DNA from: Spiroplasma taiwanense CT-1
GTDB lineage: Bacteria; Bacillota_I; Bacilli_A; Mycoplasmatales; Mycoplasmataceae
Assembly (NCBI RefSeq): GCF_000439435.1
Contig: NC_021846.1
Span: 496,001 to 560,000, forward strand
Direction of reading: 5' to 3'
DNA: 64,000 nt
The translations under genes and the position numbers were made by a program. The notes beneath the pieces are model-generated. The model was not told the origin of the DNA and made no database searches. It saw only the letters and a program-made list of their open reading frames with translations. How positions within the stretch are numbered: position 1 is the stretch's first letter; every line of letters begins with the position of its first letter. Positions 54,318 through 64,000 of this stretch are shown here, piece by piece.

Positions 54318-56425
54318 ATGGAAAATTCTATAGTTAAAATAAAGCAAAAAGTCTTTAAAATAATGGCATCTTCAATTTTTTTATTTTTTTTATTTTTAAT
54401 TTTAGCTATTATTGTTGGTTTTTGACTATCAATTAATATAAGATGATATAAAATTGGTTTACTTTTTATTTTTAGTATAGCAACACTGTTTTGTTTTTTA
54501 TCTTGAATTGGAGGGTGCATTTTTCTTAAAGTTAATAAAAATTGAAAGGAAATAAAAAATATTAAAAGAAAAGCAGCTTTGGATTGAGGAATATTTTATT
54601 TTTCAGTCTTAAATAAAATTGAAGCATTACTTGAAAAAAATTTAGATAATCAAGATAAAAATATTTCGTAGATAGATAAGGAAAATTATTTTAGTAATAT
54701 AATTAAAATAAATATTGTAAAATATGTAAATAACTTTTATTTTAGCTCAGCTTTTTCTAAAATAAAACTTTTACATTTTTATTGATTATCAATAGTTTGC
54801 TGTATTATAATGATAATATTGAGGTTAAAAAGTTTTATGAATTCAAAAGATTTATTAAAAGATTTTAAGGGAATATTACTAAATAGCGGTAAAAATACCT
54901 CTATTTTTTATGATAAATTTAAAAAAAATAGTACATCAATTAATTTAATGAAGTTGGAAAAATACAATCTTCTAAGACGTGGTAGAAATGACAAAAACCC
55001 TATAAGTTTAAAGCAAGCAATGCAATATGATGAATTTTTTATCTCATTTATGGATATTAATCAATCTGATAAAGATTATAAGAATGCATTTAATTTTTTA
55101 TATGAGATAAATAAAATTTTAAAAAAATTTAAGGAATCTTATGAAGAGACAAATTTACATACATTATATATGGGTAGATACTATATTGAAAGTGCAATAA
55201 TTGAAAGAGTAAATAAGGACTATTTTAGATGTCCATTGATTCTTCAATCAGTCTCTTTAGAAAATGTTACTCCTAAGATTTTTAAAGTTTCAATTAATGA
55301 AGATAAGATATTAAATAATCCATTATTTAATATAATAGCGACAACCAGTAAAAAAACATACGAATTCTTGGAACTAGATGATGAAAAAATTAATGATTTT
55401 GAAAGTATCAAAAAATATCTTACCAATTTACTAACAAATATAGGATATAAATTTAATAATATAGATGTATATTTAAATGCATTTGAAAATCAGTATGATT
55501 CATATGTAGCATTAAAAACAAAAGATGATGAAGCAAAAAGATTTTTTGAAAAAAATATAAATATACTTGATAATGTTTATGCTTTAAATTTATGTAGTAT
55601 AGGAATATACAATATTGCAAGTAGTAGTATTTTATCTGCATATAAAAAATTGGAAGAATTAGATGATGGTTTTATAGACGAATTACTAAGTGAAAGTGGA
55701 GATAGCATTGGTTTAAGAAATGAGGAATTTAGTGAAAATGATATAAAAACTATATCTACATTAGATTATTCACAAAAAAGTGCTATAAATTCTGCATTAA
55801 AATAATCAATTTATTTGTTTGGGTCTCCAGGTACAGAAAAATCACAAACAATAGTAAATCTAATTGCAAATATAATTGATAGAAATGAAACTTCCTTATT
55901 TATTACTGAAAAAAAAAGTGGCCTCTGAGGTTGTCTATAATAAATTGGAAGAACTGAATGATTTTGTATTAATGATTCATAATAATGAAAAGGTCTCAAG
56001 TATTTATGAAAAACTTAAAATATTTGTCACAAGAATTGAAGATTTTTACAATACTCCAGAAAAATATAAAAGTATTTACAATCATTATGTAGAAAGAGAA
56101 AAATATAAAGACATTGATGATATTTTTAATAAGGTAAATACATATAAAAAAATTATGAATAGTGAGCAAGGAAAAACATATCAGAAGTTTCAATGAATAT
56201 CTAGCAATTATAATGGAAAAATATATAATATAAGCAATGAAATTTTTGATTTTTGCAGACATGAAGTAAAGTTTTTACTGACAATAAATATATATTAGAT
56301 TCATATATTTTTCTTAGAGAATATCTAGGTTTAAAGTCAATAAAAAATTACCAGTTAAATGCACTTTATGAAATCGAAGTAAAAACTAATGCATTTTTAT
56401 TTAATACACTAGTACTAAATAAAAC
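54318..56425 (+). pseudogene. Membrane-anchored superfamily-1-type helicase/AAA protein, decayed
   Basis: ATG 54318 (AATAGGAGATT site) begins a two-helix membrane region, then TAG at 54669-54671. The same frame resumes and stays open to TAA at 55803-55805, ending LDYSQKSAINSALK. This is followed in frame by IYLFGSPGTEKSQTIVNLIA, the Walker A of DUF4011/Upf1-like helicases, in which the usual GTGKS reads GTEKS. A shift in the A9 tract near 55910 leads to VASEVVYNKLEELNDFVLMI and on to about 56425 through more breaks. Three stops or shifts plus the Walker mutation show loss of function. An ABC fragment is fused at the 3' end. Confidence 0.65.
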
Positions 56426-56428
56426 TAA

Positions 56429-56686
56429 AACAATGGTCTTGATGCTGAGATAAATAGTGAATCAAAAAATTTATTTGAAGGAGAAATGCAAAGAATTGCT
56501 ATTGCAAGAGCATTAGTTCACAATAAGAAAATTATGATTTTAGATGAAATTACTGCAAATTTAGATAAAAATAATCGAGAAATTATTGAAAATTTAGTAG
56601 GTGATTTAAATAAAACAATCTTGTATATTTCTCATAATACAAATTCAGATGGAAATAAAAATTTGGATCAAGTTATTAAATTATAG
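56429..56686 (+). pseudogene. ABC transporter ATPase, 3' fragment
   Basis: The frame reads NGLDAEINSESKNLFEGEMQ and continues RIAIARALVHNKKIMILDE, with the signature (LFEGEMQR, usual LSGGQ-type degenerate), Walker B ILDEITANLD and H-loop ISHNT. This matches the C-terminal half of exporter-type ABC ATPases. The Walker A half is absent; the helicase remnant lies directly upstream in the same orientation, so a deletion joined them. The ATP-binding fragment ends at TAG 56684. Confidence 0.75.
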
Positions 56687-56697
56687 ACAAAATTAAC

Positions 56698-56868
56698 TTA
56701 AAAAAACTTTATTTTTAAATGAAGTTTTTTTATATTTTCTTTGTTTATTAAGGAAATATTAGTTCTTGTATCTTCAAAATAATAAATATGACTATATTCA
56801 TCGTGAATAGTTAGTATAAGTGACAAATTAGCACTCTTATACAACCCAACATTTTCTAAAATTTGCAA
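56698..56868 (-). other. Possible minus-strand coding remnant
   Basis: A 57-codon minus-strand frame (from TTG 56868, after TAG) encodes ILQILENVGLYKSANLSLIL and on to KKLHLKIKFF. It has no ribosome site. A direct repeat (attttctaaaatt, about 56851 and 56870) lies at its start. It may be the tail of a lost gene; low support. Confidence 0.25.
56701..56732 (+). terminator. Terminator
   Basis: AAAAAACTT (56701-56709) and AAGTTTTTT (56722-56730). Confidence 0.7.
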
Positions 56869-56914
56869 TATTTTCTAAAATTGTTTATTATAAGTGTAGT
56901 AGGAGAATTTTTTT

Positions 56915-57727
56915 ATGAAAGTAATAGGAAAATCTAAAAGAATTATTAAAGATTCTAAAGGAATTATATTACTTTATGCAACAATTGGTATCTTAGTTGC
57001 ACTTTTTTTGTTATCTCCATTATTAGATCATTATGTTGAAACTGTATGAGAATCTAGAATGCTTATATATGCTAAGCTATTATTGGGATTTTTTATTACT
57101 GCTTTAATTTTAAGAAAACTTTTTTTTGAAATGGTAAGTTTTATTGAGAATTATGAAATAAAACAATCAATTGTAAAAGATTATAATTGAATAATTAAAA
57201 GAGAAAACCTTTCAATTTTTATAAGATCAATTTTAATTTTAACTCCATTTATTGCATTAAGTTTTTACAACATAATAGCTGTAACAAATGAAAATCTAGA
57301 AGTTAATCAAATTCAAACTTTTGATATTTTTGAAAAAGTAATGGTAAATTTTAAAGAGGATAGCTTTAAAATTGTTTTAAATAAATTATTTATTTTAATT
57401 TTTTCTGGATTCGTATCAATAATTTTTGGAAGTATTGTTTTTGTTTATTATAAAATTTCTATGAAAATGTTTTATGAAGATATTGATCAACAACTAAAAA
57501 TTATTTCAAAAAAAAGCAAAAATGAAGAAAATAGAAAACAAATGTTTGGTGAAACAAAAGAAATCTTTATTAGAGAAAAAGCACAAAGTCAAAAAGCATT
57601 TTTATTTGAAAGAAATGGAAAAATTTTAAATTTTATTAAAAGTTTAGAATCTGATAAATGAAAGGAAATTAAGAAATCAACATGTCCACCACTATATAGA
57701 TTTAACTCATTAAATTTATTTAGTTAA
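56915..57727 (+). CDS. Multi-pass membrane protein, 270 aa
   Basis: ATG 56915 follows GTAGGAGAATT. Four hydrophobic segments lie at about residues 17-36, 48-66, 95-113 and 145-170, and a charged, mostly helical C-terminal tail of about 100 residues (DIDQQLKIISKKSKNEENRK) is probably cytoplasmic. No transporter or enzyme motif is seen. It is alone between a decayed region and the valine T-box, and ends at a strong hairpin. The family is not recognised. TGA codons are Trp. Confidence 0.78.
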
Positions 57728-57775
57728 AAAACAAGTTGATATCTTATTATTTTATTGTCGGATTTAAAATAATAG

Positions 57776-57806
57776 AAAAAAGACTATATAAAGTAGTCTT
57801 TTTTAT
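57776..57806 (+). terminator. Terminator upstream of valS leader
   Basis: AAAAAAGACTA (57776-57786) and TAGTCTTTTTT (57794-57804). Confidence 0.9.
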
Positions 57807-57814
57807 TTATTTAT

Positions 57815-57845
57815 TTGAAAAAAGACTATTATTACTTGCTATAAT
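57815..57845 (+). promoter_or_regulatory. Promoter of the valS leader
   Basis: TTGAAA (57815-57820) and an extended -10 TGCTATAAT (TATAAT 57840-57845), spacer 19. The extended -10 compensates for the long spacing. Confidence 0.6.
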
Positions 57846-57857
57846 TATCTTGTAATA

Positions 57858-58045
57858 GCTTATAAGGTTTCAGAGAACTGATGTTTGGTGTGAATCAGTA
57901 TTTAATTTTATTGAAGGTTGTATAAGCATATAAAAGTTAATATTTTTTGAGTGGACTTGAAATAGTCAATTAGGATGGTACCGCGAATTGAAAAAAATAT
58001 TCGTTTCTATTTTTAATTTATAAATTAAAAATAGGAATTTTTTTA
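57858..58045 (+). promoter_or_regulatory. T-box riboswitch (valine) controlling valS
   Basis: Stem I is closed by GCTTATA (57858-57864) and TATAAGC (57921-57927) with an inner CTGAT/ATCAG hairpin. The invariant T-box AGGATGGTACCGCG sits at 57972-57985. A terminator (CTATTTTTAATTTA, 58007-58020, paired with 58021-58034, then T7) follows and the valS ribosome site lies after it. Near the 3' side of stem I, GGTTGTATAAGC offers GUU or GUA, both Val codons, as the specifier. Uncharged tRNA-Val would stabilise the antiterminator and turn valS on. Confidence 0.9.
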
Positions 58046-58057
58046 TGGAGGTTTAAA

Positions 58058-60700
58058 ATGAAAGAATTAGATAAAAAATATAATCATTTAGAAGTTGAAA
58101 AAGATAAATATAAAAAATGAATCGATTTAAACATTTTTTGTGCAGAATTTGATTTAAAAAAACCTGCATATTCTATAGTAATTCCTCCACCAAATGTAAC
58201 TGGAAAATTACACCTTGGTCATGCCTGAGATGGGGCATTACAAGACTTTTTGATTAGATTTAAGAAGTTAAATGGTTTTGATACTCTATGAATTCCTGGA
58301 ATGGATCATGCAGGCATTGCCACTCAAGCAAAAGTTGAACAAAGATTAAAAGAACAAGGTATTTCTAGATATGATTTAGGAAGAGAAAAGTTTATTGAAA
58401 AAGTATGAGAATGAAAAGAAGAATATGCAGAAAAAATTAGAAAACAATGGGCAAAACTTGGTTTAGGGCTTGATTATTCAAAAGAAAAATTTACATATTC
58501 AGAAGACTTAAATAAAATAGTTAATTATATTTTTGTAGAAATGTATAAAAAGAAATTAATTTATAAAGGTAAAAAAATAGTAAATTGAGATTCAATTCAA
58601 AAAACAACAATTTCAAATATTGAAGTAATTTATAAAGAAACAAAAGGAGCAATGTATTATTTTAAATATTTTTTAGAAAATGATATAAATAATTTTTTAA
58701 CAGTTGCAACAACAAGACCTGAAACAATGTTTGGAGATGTTTGTTTAGTTGTAAATCCAAAAGATAAAAGATATCAAAAATATATTGGAAAAAATGTAAT
58801 AAATCCTGTAAATAATAAAATAATTCCAATAATTGCAGATGAATATGTGGAAATTGATTTTGGAACTGGTGTAATGAAATGTACTCCAGCACATGATGTT
58901 AATGATTTTGAATTAGGAATAAAATATAATCTTGAACAAATAAATGTTATGAATGATGATGCAACAATGAATGAATTTGCAAATGAATTTATTGGTTTAG
59001 ACAGATTTGAAGCAAGAAAAAAAATAATTATTAAATTAGAAAAAGAAAATCTATTTTTGAAAGAAGAAGAAATAATTCACCAAGTTGGTTATTCTGAAAG
59101 AAGTAATGCTATTATTGAACCACTTATTTCAGATCAATGATTTGTAAAAATGAAACCACTTGCAGAAGAAGTTTTAAAACTTCAAAATTCAAAAGATAAA
59201 ATTAATTTTTTTCCATTGAGATTTTCAGACACATTAAATAAATGAATGGAGTCAATTCATGATTGAGTAATTTCAAGACAATTATGATGGGGACATCAAA
59301 TACCTGTTTGATATCATAAAAAGACTAATGAAATTTATGTAAATGTAAATCCCCCAGAAGATATAGAAAATTGGATTCGTGACACTGATGTTTTAGATAC
59401 ATGATTTTCAAGTGCTTTTTGACCATTTGCAACAATGCAATGAAGTCCAAAAGATTCTTCAGAATTAATGCAAAGATATTTTCCTACTTCAACTTTAGTA
59501 ACAGGTTATGATATTATCTTTTTTTGAGTAGCAAGAATGATCTTTCAAAGTCTTGAATTTACAAATCAAAAGCCTTTTCAAGATGTTTTACTTCATGGAT
59601 TAATTAGAGATGAAAAGGGGCAAAAAATGTCAAAGTCACTTGGTAATGGAATTGATCCAATGGAGGTTATTGAAAATTATGGAGCTGATTCACTTAGATT
59701 TTTCTTATTAACAAATTCAAGTCCAGGTCAAGATTTAAGATATAGCGAAGAAAAAATAATTTCAACTTGAAATTTTGTTAATAAAATTTGAAATGCTTCA
59801 AGATTTGTTTTAATAAATATTGATAAAGTTTATTCTGATACTGAGTTTAAAGAAATTATTAAAAATTTAAAAGAAGATAATTTAATTGATAAATGAATTT
59901 TAAATAAATTATATAAATGTCAAAAAGAAGTTTATGAAGCTGCGAATAATTATGAATTTACAGTTGCAGGAAAAATTTTATATAATTTTATTTGAACTGA
60001 ATATTGTTCTTGATATATTGAACTTGCAAAAGTAAAAATGTTAAGTGATAAATTTAACTCAAAAGATATTGAAATAACAAAAGCAACTTTGGGATATGTT
60101 TTGAAACAAATTTTAGTGATGCTTCATCCTTTTACACCATTTGTTACAGAAGAAATATATTCAACTTTAAATTTAAAAGAAACAATTTTAAAAGAAAGTT
60201 GATTGAAAGAAGAATACAATTTTAAATTAGATGGATTTAAACATTTAAAAGATATAATTTCAGCAATTAGAGAATTTAGAGCTTCACAAAATATTAAAAA
60301 TAGTATTTTCTTAAATTTATTTTTAAATTTAGATAATTCAAAAAGTAAAAAAGAAATTGAAAGTAAATTTGAATTCATAAAAATAATTATTGAAAAAATT
60401 ACTAATTCAAAAATTATATTAAATAAAAATGAAATAAAAGATTTTACATCAATTCAGATTAATGATTATTTTATAGAAATTTCTAATGATGATTTTTTAG
60501 ATAATGAAAAAATTATTTTTAAATTAAATGAAAAATTATTGATCTTAGAAAAAGAAATTAAAAGAAGTAAAAAAATGCTTTCAAATGAAAATTTTATAAA
60601 TAAAGCAAGTTTAGAAAAAGTAGAAATAGAAAAACAAAAATTTGAAGATTATAAAAATCAGTATGAATCTCTTTTAACTAAAATTAATAAAATAAAATAA
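58058..60700 (+). CDS. valS: Valyl-tRNA synthetase, 880 aa
   Basis: Class I signature HLGH (residues 52-55 in [20 protein letters not shown]) and KMSKS (523-527) are intact. The CP1 editing domain ([20 protein letters not shown], then [15 protein letters not shown]) removes misactivated Thr. The C-terminal coiled coil ends the protein as in other ValRS. It attaches valine to tRNA-Val in the cytoplasm. Expression is controlled by the T-box upstream, and ATG 58058 follows ATGGAGGTTT. About 25 TGA codons read as Trp, with TGG used rarely; this gene is the best evidence for the code. Confidence 0.97.
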
Positions 60701-60837
60701 TGTTTTATTTTATTAAAATATTTTACACTTTAAATTAAATTAATTTTTAATGAGTATTTAAAATAAAATTAATTTGGAAGTTTGTGATAAATTTAAATTT
60801 AAAACTTCTAAACAAATAGGATTAAGAGGTGTAGAAT

Positions 60838-60957
60838 ATGGCATTAACAGCAACATGCAACTACTCTGGGTGTATTGCTAAAACAAAAAAAGTATCATTA
60901 GGGAGTTACTATTGTACTTATCATTTTAAATTAATAAAAAATACTGGAAAAAAATAA
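60838..60957 (+). CDS. Zinc-finger-like small protein, 39 aa
   Basis: A short gene with an AGAGGTGTAGA site before ATG 60838. The sequence MALTATCNYSGCIAKTKKVS then YYCTYHFK has a C-x4-C ... C-x2-H pattern that could bind one zinc ion. It ends at TAA 60955, directly inside a strong terminator. The family is not recognised; it could bind nucleic acid or a ribosomal site. The clean site, start and terminator support a real gene. Confidence 0.75.
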   Translation: MALTATCNYSGCIAKTKKVSLGSYYCTYHFKLIKNTGKK

Positions 60958-60995
60958 AAAAAAGATAAGTCAAATTTTAGCTTATCTTTTTTTAA
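60955..60995. terminator. Bidirectional terminator
   Basis: AAAAAAAGATAAG and CTTATCTTTTTTT form a 13-bp stem that ends the small gene and the convergent MATE gene. Confidence 0.9.
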
Positions 60996-61001
60996 AAAAA
61001 T

Positions 61002-62990
61002 TTATTTAAAAGTTTCTTTTAAATTTTTTATTTCTTCTTTTAAATTTTTTATTTCATTTATAAAATAATTTTCTTCTTTAAATGTTCAATCCATTTGTTT
61101 ATTTTTATTTTTTAATTTTTGATTTAATTTTAAAAATTTTAATTCAGTTATCAACTGTTCTCTATAATACATAATTTCTTGAAGTTCTTTAATATTTTCA
61201 TTGTCTTCATTTAAATTCATTTTTTTTGAAATATTTTTTATTTGAAAATCAATTGATTTTAAAATTGTTCTTTTATCAATAATAATTTGAGAAAATTGAG
61301 TTTCTTCAAAACTGGAAACTTCAAAATCATCTTTAACATCAATAAAAGTTGCTTTGTCAACTTTTTTTCATTTTAAATAAAAAATAATTCCTGCAATAAT
61401 GGCAGCAGGCATTTCTGCAAATGAATAACATAAAAAGTATAATCAATCTTTTGAACCATCATTTGATGCTGCTTTTGCTGCATAATAACCAATAAATACA
61501 AATGCTAATTGAAATACAAAGGTTCTAATAACTGCAATAATTGTTGAAGTTGTTCCTTGTGTTGTTCCATTAAAGTAAAGCATGATTGTATAGGTTACTG
61601 AGGGAAATAATAGACAAGAATTATACATTACAAATCATCAACGCTTGTCGTCTCCAGATCAACTTCCAGTTGTTGGTCCTGAAAATAATTGCATCATATA
61701 TGCTCCAAAGAAAATTAATATTAATAGAGCAGATAATAATCAAGATATATTAACAATTGCTGCAGCTTTAACAATTTTTAGCATTTTTATATTTTTCTTT
61801 GCCCCATAACTATAAGCAACAGAATTTACTCCTCCTTGCATAATTCCAATTACAGGTGCATATAGAATAGTAGATCATGGAAATGAAGAACTTAATACTC
61901 TAACAGCATTTGTAATATACTCAGTGTTTTGAGTACCATTTAGATTTTTTGTATCAGCATAAAATGTAAATTTAATAGCTTCATGATCTAAATATAATTG
62001 ATTTCCATCTTGAATTGTACCAATCATTCTTGTTGAAACAGCACTAATAATTGCAAGTGATCCACTTAAAACAAATGGACCAACTCCGTTTAATCAAATT
62101 TCACCATTTTCTTTTAGATTAAATTTGTAACTACTAAATTTTGGTTTTAAAAATGTATTTTTTGAAAAAACAATAACTATGATTGATGCAATAATCATAA
62201 ATGCTCAAGCTACCATTGAACCATAAACAGCACCAGCCATTCCAAGTTTTAATATATCTAAAAAGATGTAACCTAAAACCATATTTATAATTAATGATAT
62301 TGATTGAATTGCTATAACAGTATAAATTTTGCCCTCAGTTCTTAACATTGTTGTAAAGAATGTTCCAAAACTAAGTAGTGGAAAACCAAAGACAAACATT
62401 TTACAATATTCAATCGATAAAGAATATGATAATGCAGAGTCCTTATTTGCAAAATCAACTCCTGATTGAAAAACTAAGATATATTGAGATAGAAAATACA
62501 TTATTAACATTATAAAAAATGATGAAAAAAATGTTTGAATAATTCCATTAATAAATGTTTCATTCATTTTATTTTGATTTCTAGCCCCCATGTGTTTTCC
62601 AAAACTAATTGCAGTACCTACAGCTGTCAACATTGATATTGCAGATAACAATACTACAACTGAATTTGAATATTGTGTTGATACGTTAATAACTTGTTTA
62701 AAAATATCTGTTTGAGATTCATTTACTAGAGAATCAGCATAAATATTAATTCCAGGTCCTCCAGTTTGATTTAAAAAATTTTCATATAATTTTTCAACTT
62801 CACTAATTGCAAAGTTTAAAGTTAGTTGTTTATCAACAATTCCATATAGTCCATTTACTAATGTAATAATTATCATTGGTCCTGCCATAAACATTAAAGC
62901 AATAAATGGATTTGAATATCTTAAAATCCATTCTCTTTTTGTTAAATGAACTGTTGCTTTATTTTCAAATTCAATAGAATTAAAATTCAA
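61002..62990 (-). CDS. MATE-family efflux transporter, 662 aa
   Basis: With TGA as Trp, the frame runs from about TTG 62990 to TAA 61002. About 12 hydrophobic segments include the two MATE repeats (for example GLYGIVDKQLTLNFA, SAISMLTAVGTAISFGKHMG, and later FVLSGSLAIISAVSTRMIG and APVIGIMQGGVNSVAYSYGA). It exports drugs or cations by Na+ or H+ antiport. The protein is longer than usual (about 450) owing to an external loop near residue 60 and a C-terminal cytoplasmic coiled-coil tail. An ATG at 63019 with an AAAGGAAAAA site would be the natural start but is put out of frame by an A7 tract. Confidence 0.88.
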
Positions 62991-63175
62991 TTCATTTTTT
63001 TGTTTTACTTTTTTTCCATATTTTTTCCTTTCTGTTTTAAAATAGAAACTTAATAAAATTAAATAATAAGTACTCTCTTAATAATTATAAAACTTAATTT
63101 AGAATATAAAAACATATTTATATTTTTTTTATATTCTAAGAAAATAAGCGATAAAAATTAGGAGGTGAAAATAAT

Positions 63176-63619
63176 TTGAAAAATTTTAAATATTTTATTA
63201 TTTTATTCATATCATTATTGGATGGAGTTGTTTTCTATTTATTATCTAATTCCTCAAAAGAAGAAAATAGTCAAATTACAAATTTAGAAACTTATCAAGT
63301 TTATTTTAAAGTAAAGTATGATATTAAGTTAAAACAGAATCGATTGTTACCAATAAAATTAACAAATGAAAATAAAATTAATGATCTTGATAATTTTATT
63401 GAAGAAAAGAAAATTGATTATTTATATAATTTTTTTAGTATTGATAATAATAAAGAATTACTTAAAAAAAATGAAATTATAGTATATCCACTTGAAAATA
63501 CTGAAATAGTTAAAACAAGTAGATATATAGTGAATTTTGAGTTTTTTAAATCTAAAGATGTTAGTGAAAATATTTCTAAAAAAACTGTTCTTATTTTAAA
63601 TGATATAAAAAATGATTAA
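63176..63619 (+). CDS. Hypothetical membrane-anchored protein, TTG start, 147 aa
   Basis: TTG 63176 lies 8 bases after a perfect AGGAGGTG site, so it is the probable start; no ATG fits. One N-terminal hydrophobic segment (FIILFISLLDGVVFYLLS) is followed by an external or periplasm-like domain with the block NLETYQVYFKVKYDIKL. The gene downstream carries a related block, so they are likely paralogues. The family is not recognised. Confidence 0.8.
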   Translation: MKNFKYFIILFISLLDGVVFYLLSNSSKEENSQITNLETYQVYFKVKYDIKLKQNRLLPIKLTNENKINDLDNFIEEKKIDYLYNFFSIDNNKELLKKNEIIVYPLENTEIVKTSRYIVNFEFFKSKDVSENISKKTVLILNDIKND

Positions 63620-63672
63620 GATGATTGCTTAAAAAAAAATTAAAAAAATCTATGTAGGAAGTAATTTTATTA

Positions 63673-64000
63673 ATGAATTTTATTCAAAAGATATTCCAAA
63701 ATTGCTTTTTTAATTTTCTTTTTTTAACATTTATTTTAATTTGTATTTTTGTTTATTTTGTATGTTGAATACCATATATTTTAAAAATAAAAAAGAAGTA
63801 TAAATTTTTTATATTACTTATTTTTTTTGAAATATTTTTTAATTTTTTATAAATTTGATGTAAATATTTTTATAAATTCAAATACTTATCAAGTGAGTGA
63901 AGTAAAGGAAAAATATATTTTATTTAAAAAAATATAAAAGTCTATATTATTTACAAGTAGGGGAGCAAAAGTTCTCAGTAGGGGAGTATGTAAAGGCAAT
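63673..64000 (+). pseudogene. Related membrane-anchored protein, frameshifted, cut by window end
   Basis: ATG 63673 (AGGAAG site) encodes a longer hydrophobic region (FFNFLFLTFILICIFVYFV) then TAA at 63850. In the next frames, DVNIFINSNTYQVSEVKEKY resembles ETYQVYFKVKYD of the gene upstream, and after an A7 slip near 63930 LYYLQVGEQKFSVGEYVKA runs off the edge. The repeated GTAGGGGAG here is coding. Both slips are in homopolymer runs and could be sequencing errors. Confidence 0.5.

Noticed and set aside
63955-63995. Repeated GTAGGGGAG as another G-rich non-coding element
   Set aside because: It lies in a coding frame (VGEQKFSVGEYVKA) of the partial gene at the edge.

Overview
The window comes from a wall-less bacterium (Mollicutes), most likely in the Spiroplasma/Entomoplasma/Mesoplasma branch. 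The base composition is extremely AT-rich. Most genes read through in-frame TGA at positions where tryptophan is expected (ValS, the P-type ATPases, ProC, EngB), so TGA is Trp and genes only become full length when it is read that way. Lipoproteins begin with short Lys-rich signal peptides ending in VVAC or VISC, as is typical of this group. Gene ends are mostly marked by hairpins followed by T-runs.

Layout. 1-4144: two surface/lipoprotein genes, a hypothetical gene, a DEDD-type exonuclease-like gene and proC. 4145-7224: a graveyard. It holds what looks like a decayed streptolysin-S-like (thiazole/oxazole-modified peptide) locus: promoter, small Cys/Ser/Thr-rich precursor, internal terminator, SagB-like dehydrogenase remnant, further fragments, and an ABC ATPase. 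The ATPase is cut at its D-loop and joined to the 3' end of a GH1 6-phospho-beta-glucosidase gene. 7352-14921: broken nagB, an S1-domain protein, an RpiR regulator with twin palindromic operators, a membrane hydrolase, a surface-anchored HExxH protease candidate, a tyrosine/dual-specificity phosphatase and a Pr6Pr-like membrane protein. 14922-16030: non-coding DNA with two look-alike G-rich/terminator units. 16040-23033 and 36459-43042: two paralogous cassettes, each with an ABC permease, an ABC ATPase and two large lipoproteins. Every gene in both cassettes is broken, by different lesions.

23207-36285 holds small membrane and coiled-coil genes, a broken NAD(P)H oxidoreductase, EngB, a HAD phosphatase, an aldo/keto reductase, an acetyltransferase, a broken HxlR regulator with its operator, a broken sugar acetyltransferase, an ABC exporter pair and a 966-residue cation P-type ATPase. 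43763-49992 is a surface operon: membrane protein, SGNH-hydrolase lipoprotein, large secreted protein, second SGNH lipoprotein. 50048-52553 is a copper/heavy-metal operon (transposase-derived Zn-ribbon/HTH protein, HMA chaperone, P1B ATPase). 52582-56868 is decayed (PepV-like dipeptidase, helicase, ABC fragment). 56915-64000 carries a membrane protein, a valine T-box with valS, a 39-residue zinc-finger-like protein, a MATE transporter and two related small membrane proteins at the edge.

The main theme is active gene decay beside intact housekeeping genes. Many lesions are one-base indels in A/T homopolymers and could be sequencing errors. Others are clear nonsense substitutions, a tandem duplication or fusions, so at least part of the decay is real.
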